From NCBI GenBank assembly GCA_965153455.1, contig OZ234496.1, positions 1,612,001 to 1,676,000 on the forward strand: DNA of 64,000 bases, given 5' to 3'. Origin of the DNA: Sphagnum compactum. Lineage: Eukaryota; Bryophyta; Sphagnopsida; Sphagnales. The notes beneath the pieces are model-generated. The model made no database searches. It was given only the letters and a program-made list of their open reading frames with translations, and was not told the DNA's origin. This document shows, one piece after another, positions 46,369 through 57,950 of this stretch (the stretch's first letter is position 1; each line of letters starts with the position of its first letter). The position numbers and the translations under genes were made by a program.

Positions 46369-48675
46369 TGTGAGGAATTCTTGCACACCTTCAACATACA
46401 GATATGCACTCACAAAACCCGCTTGGAAGTGGAACTATTATGTAGTTGTAGTCTAACAAGTACAGTGATTCAAGGTAATGCAATGAAGCTCACTAAGAAT
46501 TTAATGCGTTGTGTCCACTTGGAAGATACAAAGACATTGTGGGAGAATCGTAACTCACCATGATGGAATATGAAGGGCATTATATTGACGTTCATTCAAT
46601 GTCACGCTTGATGGTTGAACCCTTTTTGTTCCATTCGTCATAACATCTACATACAACCTCTTACTCTAACATGCATTGGATTTTTGAAAAGGCTAATATA
46701 AAAGGAGCCATGTTAGAAAATCTTATAAGTTTTTTATTTTTATTTTATCAAGAGTTAAGCCTTGGGACCAAACATCATTTTGCTTAGATTGAGGAAAAAA
46801 CAGACAAATTCAACCCCCTCTACTTCCAGCAAGTGTAGCTCCCTCACAGCACACCCGATGATGCTGAAATTTGGAGAGAACCTTCTACACCTCCTAAACA
46901 AAAACTACTTTAAGTTTGACACAAATCCATCGGTGGATTTGGGAGGAACAACTATTTGAAACAAAATTCCAGAGGTTTTGTCATGGAAATCCTTCCATGC
47001 TTATTTCTTGCACACATCCTTTTCATGAACAACACCTTTTCACACATAAAAACTAATCTTTTCCTCACACATTCATTTTCTTCCTTTCCCCTTCCACACA
47101 CACAAGATACTCCTCTCTCCTTTGGTAAGCCTCCATGACCTTTGTTGAGCTTGTTCCTTTTGACCAATGGAAGTTTCGAAATCCTTCCCTTCAATCAATG
47201 GCCGCCTCATCCTTTAAGAGTCAATGAGAATTGAGAATGATTTGCCCTCCAATTGATTTTAAGATGAGAATTCTTGGGCCCAATGAGACACAAAAATATT
47301 CCATCCTCCAATCAAATAGGATGACAATCCTCATGACTAATGGGATTAGAAGACTCATCCTTCCCCTTATTTTGGATATTTTGATGAGGTTCTTGAGCTT
47401 GATCCTTATCCTTTCCATCCGTTGACCCTCACATCCTACTTCTTCATCCTAATTATTTCAAGTAACTAACTACTAAGACAATTTCGGTAGTAACAAGTAA
47501 ACATCCTTGAGTCCTTACTTGACTAAATCAATTCAATGGTTGAAGTAACATCCCCGCGTACCATTTACTCTTTTGATACCCCTACTTATTTTCTTTTCCA
47601 TGCACTAATTAACTATGTAGTACATAGTAATTTGAAATTAAAATTTGCATCACAAAAACCCCCACATACTCCTAGATCCATTGTCGAAATTAGGGTTCGA
47701 TGAATCCATTAGATCTAGGATGTTCAAGTTTTCATAAGGTTCCGTCGTCACTCCCACACCTTACGCCTACCTTAATTTGTTAAATAAAAAGGCCCCGACC
47801 CCTTCTGAACGCAAGTAGCACATTGTTTCTGTTACCCTTTGTTTTTGTTGATGCAGGTGATAATTTAGTCATGGCGGATGATGTCGCTACGCCTTCGAAT
47901 CCTCCAGTTACACCAGTAGACAAAGAAGAGTTTGAAGAAGCACCGCTTGACGGAACACCGCTTGACGAAGTAGCGCTTAAGGTGAATGTCTCTCAACGGT
48001 CGCGTGAAGAAGAACCATCCAGAAGAGTGGTGCGCACTCGAGTCGATCGTTCAGCATGGGATCGTTGATTGTCTCCTAACCCACATGCCTTAGCAATTTA
48101 TTTAGAATTTGTTCCTACTCGAGGAACCGCGCCAGATAGGTTTGAAGAGTGTCAATGTGAAGACGACAATGTTCGTAACTTAGTTATAATTCACCTGAGG
48201 CCACTCAGGTGGAAATGTTAATACTTAAGTTTGATTTTGATTCTATCTAAACGTCTGATAGAAGTGAAGACTAAATAAAGATGTATCAGGACTGCATCCT
48301 AGAAATCTTTCCAGTACATCATTCGTGCCTGAAGATTATTCTACAGACTAACTTAATATTGTCATGGCGAAATGTTATTGTTAGTTATGGGCTTGTATTC
48401 CCAATATATCAATAAATCACATCTAATTCTACATCCCCTTTCCCTTCTCTACAACATAAAAGGATAATGCACTTAAAAAGGTTTACTAGGTTCTAAAATT
48501 AACTAAGCATTGCATCAATTTAAATAAAAGAGTCTTCTACGCTGAAATATCCAAAGGCTAATCCAACTCTTAATAATTATTACTTGGAGGTTTATCAGGA
48601 TTCAAATCATTAATACTAAGGAAAACTATGGAACTAAGGCTTAACAATTTGTGGTATTATAATCCATGGCTCACA
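46369..48675. mobile_element. 2,307-bp TG...CA insertion in gypsy 2, probable solo LTR
   Basis: Ends are TGTGAG and CTCACA, a 6-bp inverted repeat with TG/CA borders, flanked by AAGTA on both sides. Removing it and one AAGTA restores the RNase H frame on the minus strand (codons AAG CAT TAC TTG TTA GGC AAC, KHYLLGN). I find no internal copy of either end, so it is best read as a solo LTR, or a non-autonomous element with unrecognised short LTRs. Inside is a plus-strand 66-codon frame from ATG 47,871, listed next. The rest is non-coding. Confidence 0.8.
47871..48068 (+). CDS. Short acidic ORF inside the 2.3-kb insertion
   Basis: ATG 47,871 opens MADDVATPSNPPVTPVDKEE, then a TPLDE repeat (DGTPLDEVALK) and an Arg-rich end (SRRVVRTRVDRSAWDR), stop TGA. 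It sits after TTGATGCAG|GTGATAATTTAG, so a splice acceptor may join an upstream leader. If the insertion is a solo LTR this could be the first codons of gag lying in the LTR; otherwise it is chance. I recognise no domain. Confidence 0.35.
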   Translation: MADDVATPSNPPVTPVDKEEFEEAPLDGTPLDEVALKVNVSQRSREEEPSRRVVRTRVDRSAWDR

Positions 48676-48680
48676 AAGTA

Positions 48681-49100
48681 ATGCTTAAATTTTTGTAAGG
48701 CATAAACCATAGGTAATGCTTCTCTTTCTGTAGTAGTATACTTTTTCTCAGCATAATTAAGCAATCTTGATGAGTACATAACAAGTTGATCTATTTTACC
48801 TATTGGGTTTTGGGCCAATATTGCCCCTATTGTTAGTTGAAATGCATTAGTATGAACATGAAATTCTAGTTCCCAGTTAGGATTAATAAGTATAGGAGCT
48901 TGAATGTACTAGTTCTTGATATCTTCCCAAGCAATTTGACATTCAGCAATCCATTCAAACACTTCAGCTTTTTTGAGTAACTTGGTGATTGGTGCCATAA
49001 TAGAGGCCAAATGTTTTATGAAGCATCTATAAAACTATGCCATTCCATTGAAGATTTGAATTTCGTGAGGTGTTTTAGGTACTGGCATTTTGACTAAAGC
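48681..49100 (-). pseudogene. Gypsy 2 RT tail and RNase H, proximal half
   Basis: The minus strand reads VSKDGKTPNPKKIEALVKMP, FYRCFIKHLASIMAPITKLL, EFHVHTNA, MYSSRLLNYAEKKYTTTERE and ALPMVYALQKFKHY, stopping at the insertion. HVHTNA replaces the catalytic HVHTDA. One stop (TAG) lies in NGMA*FYRCF. Confidence 0.78.
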
Positions 49101-49116
49101 CTCTATCTTCTTAGGA

Positions 49117-50305
49117 TTAGGAGTCTTTCCATCTTTGGAGACTATAAATCCTAAAATAGTTCCAGAACACACCATAAATGCACATTTTTTTGGGATTCAA
49201 ATTCATGCCATACTTTCTGCATTTTAAAAAACACTTCATAGGTTTTTCCAAATGAGTGGATAGGTCATTAAAAACAGTAAAATCATCTAAAAAGATATTC
49301 ATGAACACATCAATGTATTCACGGAAAGCTTTGATGACAACCCTTTGATAGGTAGGTGGTCCATTTTTTACCCGAAAAAAGATTAGAACCCATACAAAAG
49401 CCCCCCAATCAATAACAAAAATAATTTTGTACTGGTCCTCCGATGCTATGGAAATTTGATGGTATCCAAAAAAAACCATCTAAAAATGTATAAACCTCAT
49501 GTCCGGTTACAATGTTAATAACCTCATTAGTAAAAGGTACAAGGTATGGGTCCTTCTTAATAACTGTATTAAGCTTTTTAAAGTCCACACAAATTTTCAG
49601 TTTCCCATTTTTCTTAAGCACCACAACTATAGGTGATAGCCAAGTAACCTCTTCCACAAATTTAATCAAACTTGAAGCAAGCAATTTGTCAATATCATGT
49701 CTGACAATAGCCACATAGTTAGGATTTAATTGGTACCTTACTTGATGAACATGTGGTATTGATGTGTCCAACTCAATCTGATGTTGAGCTACCTTAGGTG
49801 GTATGCCCTTCAAATCTTTATAAGTCCAGGCAAAGATGTCCTTGAACTCCTTTTGCAATTCAATTAGTTGATGATTGACAACAGCTTCCAGATCCACATT
49901 GATTTTAACATGTTGTAGGTTTTTTTCAGAACCTAAATTGATCTTAGTCGATTGCTCTTCTTCAATGACAATCCATCCAACAATGCAAAGATTTTGTACG
50001 CTGATTCGAACAAGTGTCTCATCAATCTCCATTTCTCCAACTTCAAGTTGGAAAAACATCTTTGGTAAATGTTGTTGGAAAGTATCAGGGGGTATAGCTA
50101 TCTTAACATGTAATACAAATACCGGTTCGACATGTACATCAAACAAAACAGGTGATTTAGACACAAGTTCAACATGTACAATAACATGTTCAACTAAATT
50201 CAAACTTGCTGATGTAATCAACTTAACAAGTTGATATGACCAAACTGATGTAGGGAGAACTATGGTTCCTATTGAAAACAATCCTAGTTCTATGGCAAAC
50301 ATCAA
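49117..50305 (-). pseudogene. Gypsy 2 reverse transcriptase and connection
   Basis: A 298-codon frame (49,409-50,305) contains EFKDIFAWTYKDLKGIPPKV, TWLSPIVVVLKKNGKLKICV and YTFLDG, then loses frame near 49,455-49,479. The second frame (49,117-49,479) continues with YHQISIASEDQYKIIFVIDW, VKNGPPTYQR and FMNIFLDDFTVFND with both catalytic Asp. It is a single frameshift away from open, so much younger than gypsy 1. Confidence 0.85.
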
Positions 50306-50440
50306 ATCCTCCTATTCATTAAATATTCCAGAATGGAAATCATAACAAACTAACACTTATGGATGCTTGGTTGGTGCTCCAAGTTTCTTAGTAACATGTA
50401 TAGTTCTAACGATACCGGTTGCTTGTATAATGATAGTATT

Positions 50441-52300
50441 GCAAGAAAAGAATGAAGGGTTGTAGAAGAAAAACTTGTTGAATTTCTTTTGGCACCAAAA
50501 GAAACTTGGTGGGTTTATTTTAAGGAAGGTCGAGCTCACAAGGAAAAGAGCTATAGCAACAATAAAACAAGAAGAGGAAGAAGAGGGGGAAGAAATGTTG
50601 CAAAAAAAACTCGCCAAGCTTATCTAGGCTTTGATGAAGAGTTTGGTTTTACTTTCTCAAGAAGGTTTTTCCATTCGAAATCAAGTGTTGAGAAAGTTGG
50701 AAAAAGCTCTAGTTGTGACTCCTCCTTTTGCTTCTCCTCCTCAAAAATTTGTTTGTTCTCTAGGTGTAATGTCGCCTCCTCTTCCTTCAATGGAAATTCG
50801 TGTTGTGATTAAAACTTCACAAAGAAGAAGGCGAAACATCATCTACACATTCAAGAAACAAATAATTTCAAGAAACAAGGATAAAAAGGTGTGAAGGATG
50901 TGTATTACATGACCCATCATGTCCATGTGATGTGTGCTTATTTCTCTTTTGAAAATGGTTGAATCCTCACCACTCTCTTCTTCTAAAATCACAAACAGAG
51001 ATTGATTATTCCTTCTTTGCTTTGAATTTGTCCAATTGTGGCCACACCTTCTTCAATGTTGATGAAGCTCCTTCTTCTCAAAACTGGACCTCTACATCTA
51101 GAAGACTTGCAATTTGAATACCTGGAATGAGCTACAAGCATCAAAATATATCAATTGCACGCACTACCGACATTAACTTTATACTAACTGACTGAAACCC
51201 TAGATGGAAATTTCTATAATATTTGTATGCTTGGCACATATATCCCATGGTTTGTCATATTAATAGATGCTCCACTTGCCAATTGGATTTAGGTTTCAAA
51301 ACTAAAAATTCACACATTTGCTCATGGTCATATAATTTCTTTCACTTTTGAAGGAAATCACATGCAATATGCTATGTTGGCATATGCATCAAAATTCATT
51401 TACATAGCACATGCATATGTATGTATGGTACGTGTTTATTAAAAAAATGCATTCTTTCATTTAAATGGCCAAGATATGGAGGACATACATTTGACCCTAG
51501 TAGATGGCACATCAATATTGCAATTGTATGGATGCATCATTCATCTACTTGTGGTATGGATGTAACAATGTTACTTACAATTCTTATGATACATATAATA
51601 CATGTGTTTCGTACAATACATATGGCCCATATCATCAAATGGGAGCAAATTGTACTTATGAGGCATGTGGGACAAGTGGGACATGTGCACTTTTGGTGCA
51701 TATGGTGCGTGTGGGACAGGTGTTATGTATGCGGATGAGAAATGTGGGACATTTGTTGCAAATGTTGCGTGTGGGACATATGTTACACATGTCCCTTATT
51801 TACAAATGGTTCACATATCAATAAACCTTCCAAATGAATATAAACATGTGTTTACAAGTGGGTCCAAAAATAAAATAAGGTCCACTCCAAATGATCAAGA
51901 TTTTGTTAGATCACGTGCATATGAATAGACATAGCTTTGCATACAAATCGAAATGTATACCACATTAGTAAATAAGGAAACCTTTCTGCAAGATGAATCT
52001 CACACATTAAAATAGAATTTTCAAATACATGTCCCACATATCTGCCTATCCATTTGAATAGCCCTTGCACATGATTCTCAATTTAAGGGGTACAAATATG
52101 GGTCACAAATTTCATGTAAATGGTTTTCATATTAATGGAGCTAGGATGATAGGTGCTTGATACACATATCTTTATGAAGGACAGATATGGTTCTAAAAAT
52201 AAGTTGGCCATTAATAAAAGGTCAATACATTAATACCCTTCCTAGTTTTTCAAATTGAATATGTCAGGTTTGTGGTTGAGACATGTGATTTATAAAAATC
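50441..52300. other. Unassigned sequence
   Basis: Plus-strand frames at 50,489-50,894 are Ser/Lys/Arg-rich without a known domain. Bases 50,900-51,420 hold nothing recognised. Bases 51,421-51,930 are TG-rich and contain the repeat listed next, whose long plus-strand frames are composition effects. Confidence 0.4.
51660..51795. repeat. Degenerate TGTGGGACA repeat
   Basis: The core (G/A)TGTGGGACA recurs about five times with ATTTGTTGC, AGTGGGACATG and AGGTG spacers between 51,666 and 51,782. The version TGTGGGACATTTGT also occurs in the minisatellite near 9,590, so the two arrays may share an origin. Confidence 0.6.
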
Positions 52301-53040
52301 ACTTCTTGTTGGTGCAAAGTGAGCTTTAAGCTATAGCGGATGTGGCCGTGAAGTTTTATTATGAAGAAGTATCAAATGAGAAACTGAGGCCACCATCCAG
52401 ATTGTAAGCACTTATGGACAAGGTAATGGATCAGGTCTGGAAGGATCATACCTCCACTTTCACAAAACATTTGCTAGTTTGTGACCTTGTTTTTGGTCCC
52501 AAGTTCTTGAAATAGATTTAGGTTCACTACGATATGAATTCGGAGCCTAAAATGTTCACCAAGAAGCTATAGATGTTAGCTTCTGCATAAGTCTCAAATG
52601 AGCAGGTGTTTTGGTTGAAACTTTAGAACTAATCCGGAGTGTTGAGGGAAGTGGCAAAATTCCCATAACAAGGATTCTTGAATGGAAGTTTTGATAAGTG
52701 GCTTCACAAGGCCACTTTTTGGTTTCAGGTAAATCCTTTCCCTGTCCGAGAGATTCAATTTTTTGTATTTAAAGCAATTGAAAATTAACATTCAACATTT
52801 TGCAGTTGGAAGTGGAGGTGCATAAATTATTGTTTGCCACAGTTACTAATCTTTCCATTCAGCTTCTCAAGTTTGAAGATCTGCCAACATTATCAGACTA
52901 CATTCAGGAATGGAGACTTTCTCTTTGGGAAACATGTTTCTTTAGAGAGTTTAGGTCCAAAGATGGGATTCAGAGGAACAAGATGTGGGAGCAACATATC
53001 AGCAGGACCGAAGTTCTTAAACATGTGGTTTACATGTGAT
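52301..53040 (+). pseudogene. Decayed coding unit of unknown family, part 1
   Basis: If TAG/TAA codons are read as mutated Gln codons, a long plus-strand frame emerges: VKFYYEEVSNEKLRPPSRL, ALMDKVMDQVWKDHTSTFTK, HLLVCDLVFGPKFLK, then an apparent intron ending TTTTGCAG at 52,805 and LEVEVHKLLFATVTNLSIQL, LKFEDLPTLSDYIQEWRLSL. I do not recognise it. The shared stop pattern (CAG to TAG) suggests a methylated retroelement or an old gene copy. Confidence 0.4.
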
Positions 53041-53149
53041 TTCTAATCCAGTCGTTCCACATTTGTCTGTTCCATTGTGAATTGCATTTTAATCTTCCAA
53101 TGGCATCTAGTTTTCATTGACACTAACTTTGTAATTTATTTTTTATCAC

Positions 53150-53902
53150 TGAAGGTATTTCAATTTTGTACTTTTTCAAAGGGGTGCCATATTTAAGATT
53201 CCAAGACTCCTCGAGATATGGAGAGATCCAAAGATAGACAACACCATGTATAGGAAAGACATATTGAGATAATGGAGCTCTCCACTTCTCTTGGATTGTG
53301 GTTAGTATCTTGACTGCCCAAAGGAGAACACTTTTCCATCAAAGTTTGAGATTCAGGAGAAATATGAGCCCAAATTTCTTCAGGGTTTTGATGCCTTAGA
53401 GAAGGAGACACCAACTAAGAAGAGAATGGAGGGGGGCAAGAGGAAAGGAAAGAAACAAATTCTAGAGTCCACATTAGAGATGCAGGACAAGGAAGACGTC
53501 CGCATTCAATATGAGGGAGAGGCATATGTTGGCTTGGGTGTTTCATCCCTTTAAAAAATTCCAATGACTTCCACTCATACCATCCCAAACAAGGAAAAGG
53601 ACATGACTTTAGACCTCTTGGAGTTTTGTTCTCCTCAGCAAGAACACTAGAAAAAACAACAAGAGCAGACCACCCCTAAGGTAGGAACATCAAGTATAGG
53701 GTAGCAAATTCCATTGTCGATTCCTTTGCTAATTCCTAGTTTTGCTCACTACCATCCCATTGTGAGATTGATGAATGTCTCATGGGCCTCAATTCTTGCA
53801 TCTCAGATCCAAACTCGAGTATGGCTAACTGAGAATTCAAGCATTATAGATTATTTAAAGGAGGTCATTCCCTTCCCAATTAATATGTTGAGTTTTCATT
53901 AA
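53150..53902 (+). pseudogene. Decayed coding unit of unknown family, part 2
   Basis: The plus-strand frame continues with FKIPRLLEIWRDPKIDNTMY, KFEIQEKYEPKFLQGFDALE, a Lys/Arg-rich stretch (KKRMEGGKRKGKKQ), EYGEAYVGLGVSSL-like sequence and MNVSWASILASQIQTRVWLT. Scattered stops fit C-to-T changes. No domain is recognised. It lies in the same direction as parts 1 and 3. Confidence 0.4.
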
Positions 53903-53959
53903 TGTTTTTCAAGCAGCTTCTTAGGACAAAATTTTCTTTTGCAGGAAAGTCCCTAGTTT

Positions 53960-54262
53960 CAACTTTTGACACCAAAAGTTGAAAGCCAAGAGTACTTGAC
54001 TTTGGGTCTCCAACCTTCAAAACCAAAAGTTGAAATCCAAGAGCTCTAAAGGTTCGATCTCCAACTTTCGATGCTAAAAGTTGGGGATCAAAAGCCTAAA
54101 CGTCTAGATCTTCAACCTTTGGGAATGAAAGTTGAGGACCCAAAGCTGAGAGCTTTTGAGATTCATCTTTCGGTGTCGAAACTTGGTCCCGAAAGCATAA
54201 TGATTTTGGGATTCAAAAGCATAAAACTTTCGATGAAATTTGAATGCCAATAGCTTTCATCA
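53960..54262. repeat. Degenerate AAAGTTGA/CTCCAAC minisatellite, about 60-bp unit
   Basis: Blocks of the type (A/G)AAAGTTGA(A/G)(A/G)(A/C)CCAA(A/G)AG followed by GATCTCCAAC(T/C)TT recur about five times with weak spacing of 55-65 bp. It lies between two apparent exons, so it would be intronic if the gene-like unit is real. Confidence 0.6.
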
Positions 54263-54499
54263 AATGTATAACTTTTTTTTTTTGATGTTAATTGGATTGG
54301 CCTTGACTTGTTTCTGAATTAATTTGTCTAATCATTCTTGTAAACAATTGTGTTTTCTAGGTTTTTTTTAAAAAAAAGGTCGACCTTGTTATTGCAAATG
54401 TACCATCTAATCTCTCGATTTCGCATGTCTCTAAACCATTATCCTTCATTCCTCCTTGGAATAGGAAAGTGGATAATTTTTATCAAGTCCATTGTGTTT

Positions 54500-55336
54500 T
54501 TCTTTAATAAATTTCTATTTGATAGAAAGGCCATCATTATCATGCATGTAGATGACCCACAAGTTTTGAAAGAGATTCGTTCTTTCCTAGAGAGCTACCA
54601 GTTGAAGGTTCACATGAAGTGGCTTGTTGTTAACTCAAGCCCCTAGATGAGTAGCTAGGATCCATCTTTTCAGGTACCATGAATTTCTTTTTCTACATAT
54701 GTCTTCTTGCTTTGCTTTCAGTGAATGTTAGGATTGACTTGAATTTTGTTCTTTTGTTGTAGACTTTTGTAAGTCGTGTCACCTTTCTCATGAAAGATCC
54801 AATTCTAGGGGCGATGCTTTCTTCAAGGTTTAAATTATCCACCCCTTCTCCTATGCTGGTTGAAAGGGGTATTAATTTGGAGGTAGAAGATGTCCTATAC
54901 AACTACACTGATGCGACTTCAATGACCAAATCCCATATTGGACGAGCTTTCAAGGTGATGAAAGAGTTCCATGTGATCACTCTGCAAAGTTTTTATCAAT
55001 GTTTGTTCACCACCAAATTCTATAGTTGTGGACCTTAATTGTGGACGAGTATTTTCTTTCATCGTTCTTTTGTATTTTTAGATTCTAAGTTATTTCTACA
55101 ACCTTTTGTGTCTCTTACTTTTGGATTTGATTGTTCTTACAGGGAATAATATTCGTGCTTGCCGAGCGCTAAGGAGGCCGATCCTTGCTTTAGAGGTTGA
55201 TTCAAAGATCTTTGATGAAGTTTTCAAGCCACTTTTAGATGCAGAGTTAGGCAAAAATATTGTGAGGCTTGGCTTCAACCTTGATGAGGATTCTCCCATC
55301 CAAAAAAGAGCAAGAATTAATCTCTATTGTGAGTAA
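54500..55336 (+). pseudogene. Decayed coding unit of unknown family, part 3
   Basis: Three exon-like pieces are bounded by splice signals. The first, about 54,530-54,645, reads AIIIMHVDDPQVLKEIRSFL. The second, from about 54,764 after TTGTTGTAG to 55,037, reads VTFLMKDPILGAMLSSRFKL and LEVEDVLYNYTDATSMTKSH. The third, from about 55,142 after TTACAG to 55,336, reads NIRACRALRRPILALEVDSK and AELGKNIVRLGFNLDEDSPI. The later pieces are free of stops. I do not know the family. Confidence 0.42.
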
Positions 55337-56699
55337 ATTTGGTCACACCCCTCTAATTATGCAACGTAGATTTTTCAATGTTTTCAGTTATTTTTAATAT
55401 GTTTTAATTTTTTCTACAAAGAGGCCGGTGGATCAAGAAAACAACATGTGCCATTTTTTGTTCATCTTGATTTCTTTCAAAGTCCCCTTTAATGCTTTAT
55501 CTTGCCATCATATGTCGAAGTGTTTGTAATTGTGTTAGTGGAGTTATGCTCCGTTCCCCCATTTCCAAAGCCTAGGACCTGTTACCATCCTGGTGTTGAG
55601 ATGTTTATTGATGATGAAGCAAGAAAAACTAGTGTTTAGGATGCTTATTGATTCTTTTTGCCTTCGATTGTATTCCACTTGTACTTAATTAAGACATGAC
55701 TTTTCCATTCTAAAGCAGCAACTCTTTGAGTCCCTTTGCATGAATTCTTCAGAATGTTGTTTCACTTATGCATTTTATGCATTTTGCTTCAACCAAATAA
55801 ATTACCAAACTTAACCCATAGGTAATAACATAAGTAATAATCTAATTCCATCAAATTATAATATTTACAAAATAAGAAAAAATTATTAAATCTCAGTACA
55901 AAATGATGGACTCAACATTTAATGCACAAGGTTCAAGAATATTTATAATACTTGTACAAGTAAGAATAGTGAAAATATATGTAGCAATAGTGAAGGCGTT
56001 CAAGAAAAAGGAAAGATAGGATGAAATTCAATTTACCACCAAAATTGGTGGAAAAACGAGTTTGGGTCTTAGTTATTTCAATTAGTAAAGTTTTCATTCT
56101 CAATTACACATTTGATGCCCTCTTACGCCAAAACTAGCGTTCTCACCCCCTAATTGTGGGAGTTTACATATAATTGTAAAAGCTAAGGACTTCAATTCAA
56201 TCTAGGTGCTACTCATCCTTGATGGTTTTTATGTTGACAAATGAATGTGGGTGGGAGGGCATGTATGCATTGGATCATTTCATGTATCATTATATAGTTC
56301 TTGACAACAAGCATGGTGTGATTTGGGTGGATATGTTGTGTTGATGGATTTTATGGTAATTCATTTGTCAAGTAGTAATAGGTTAATCCTAGCAGGGCTT
56401 TTTCTTTTCTTTTTTGTGATATAGCTGAAGTGATGATCATCCATAAGATAGGTTAGCAAAATTTGGCTATGAAAAGGATATGAAAGTGAAAAAGTTTAAG
56501 CAACCTTCACATTTTTTGTTATGTGCTAGAACCCAGTAGAGAAATCTGGCAGTTTTCTTTAAAGATATATATTTTTTCAAATGGCAATTACAAAACCAAA
56601 AAACACATTTTCATCCACTTTGAAAAAGGAGAAAAAAAAAAGCAGGAAAAAAAAACCCCAGTTAAGTACCCTATTGGTATCTTTATTAGTGAAACGGTT

Positions 56700-56880
56700 T
56701 ATTGGGTCTACATCTAGTGTTAGCAACAGTGAAGGATGTAACATCACAATCACAGGATGTGAAGCAATTTGCATGACACTAGATGTATAGCAAAGTCCTT
56801 CACATTCTTTTGCTAACACTAAATGTATAGCGACAGTGAAGGATGTAACAGTGATGGTCTACATCTAGTGTTAACAGTGT
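56700..56880. repeat. Palindromic ACATCTAGTGTTA / GAAGGATGTAACA repeats
   Basis: The words CTACATCTAGTGTTA, ACACTAGATGTATAGC, GCTAACACTAAATGTATAGC, AGTGAAGGATGTAACA and AGTCCTTCACATTC alternate in both orientations, so parts of the segment can fold on themselves. It could be a small MITE or foldback remnant. Confidence 0.55.
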
Positions 56881-57049
56881 TCTTTTGTAGTTCTATATAT
56901 GGCCATGAGCTTTGTTTGCAAAATAGTTTGGATCCCAAACAACCGTCTACTTACTTAGACCCGGGGAAGAGCATGTGATTTAAATGAAACTAGTTTGAAC
57001 CCCGTGCCTAATGCACAGGTGTGTTATCTCAACAATGTTTTGGTTCATG

Positions 57050-57830
57050 TTTTAGTTTTTTTTTTATAAAATTATCTTTTTTATTATTTATTTTTATGTG
57101 TTTTCTGTTTTTATTATTATTTTGTATAATAAAAATAAAGTGTTTTTTTTTCACTTTTTTATTTTTGTTTATTTGGATGCAAGTTTGAAGTTTGGAGAAA
57201 GAAGACACACCTCATTCTTTTTCAAGTAGGGTTTTTCTTCATTATTATAAGTTTTATTTTTTCTTATTTTCTACTGTTTATTTGGTTTCTTCTTTTTTGT
57301 AATTTTTTTCTTTTAAAACGATTTTACTGTATTTCCCTTTCCTTGTTTCATTTGTTTCCATTCCTTTTTTATAGTTTTTGTGTTTTTACTTTTTTTTGTT
57401 TATGTTTGTTTCATGTTTTATTTTTTCTATTCTTATTTTGTCTATCTTCATTTTTTTTCTATTTTTATGCGTTTATTTATTTCTTTAGTTTCTATTTTCT
57501 TTTCCAAAAAAATTCTAGTTTTTCTAATATGTTTTATAATAAAAATAATTAAATTTTGTTTTTAAATTTTTGTTTGATTAGATGCAGGTTTGAAGTTTGG
57601 AAAAAGAAGACAAACCTCATTTTTTTTTCAAGTACGGTTTTTTTTCTCTTTCTTTTGCTCTCTGTTTTGTTTCTTATTTTTTGTCATCTATTTTTTAATT
57701 TTTTTTTAGGATTATTTTACTGTATTTCACTTTTTTGTTTCATGTTTAAGTGTTTACAAAAAGTTTCGAATTGTTAAAGTGTTTTTCTGTTTTTTTTTTT
57801 TCTAGTTTTTTCCCTTTTTAAAAAATATAT
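57050..57830. repeat. T-rich direct duplication, about 400-bp unit
   Basis: TTTGAAGTTTGGAGAAAGAA followed by GACACACCTCATTCTTTTTC (57,184-57,230) recurs as TTTGAAGTTTGGAAAAAGAA with GACAAACCTCATTTTTTTTT (57,590-57,635), with similar T-rich flanks and the words TATTTC, TTGTTTCAT and TTTTACTGTA in both. The Phe-rich frames here are by-products. Confidence 0.6.
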
Positions 57831-57837
57831 TTGTTCT

Positions 57838-57950
57838 GTTTGGATGGATGACGGGATGGATGACGGACAGATGGATGGATGGAAAGATTCATTTCATCCT
57901 GACGTCTGGATGGAAAGCTTCATTTCATCCCGAAGCTTCACGACCACGAC
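57838..57950. repeat. GGAT-rich simple repeat with hairpin potential
   Basis: GGATGGATGACGGGATGGAT runs into TGGATGGATGG, then a duplicated GGAAAG(A/C)TTCATTTCATCC with inverted AGCTTC/GAAGCT. It separates T-rich sequence from mixed-composition sequence. Confidence 0.7.

Larger units (their letters stand above)
46206..50440 (-). mobile_element. Ty3/gypsy retrotransposon 2, antisense, truncated
   Basis: Reading on the minus strand from 50,440 the order is end of protease region (IIIQATGIVRTIHVTKKLGA), connection, RT, RNase H, ending abruptly near 46,206 at VYKPSRSH. Integrase and everything beyond are missing. It is closely related to gypsy 1 (same EFKDxFxWTYKDxKGIPP and LVNKPQVS blocks) but less decayed. 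A 2,307-bp insertion at 46,369-48,675 splits the RNase H. The junction with gypsy 1 may be a tail-to-tail rearrangement or an insertion boundary. Confidence 0.8.

Noticed and set aside
46369-48675. Full-length LTR retrotransposon
   Set aside because: No repeat of either end was found inside, and no gag-pol domain. Called a probable solo LTR instead.
50489-50894. Plus-strand Ser/Lys/Arg ORFs as a gene
   Set aside because: Two overlapping frames have similar length and no domain, and they abut antisense gypsy sequence. Left unassigned.
51421-51928. Overlapping 87-106 codon plus-strand ORFs rich in Gly, Cys, His and Met
   Set aside because: They are produced by the TGTGGGACA repeat in all three frames.
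57343-57777. Phe-rich ORFs that look like membrane proteins
   Set aside because: They are translations of T-rich DNA in several overlapping frames, with no membrane-protein codon pattern.
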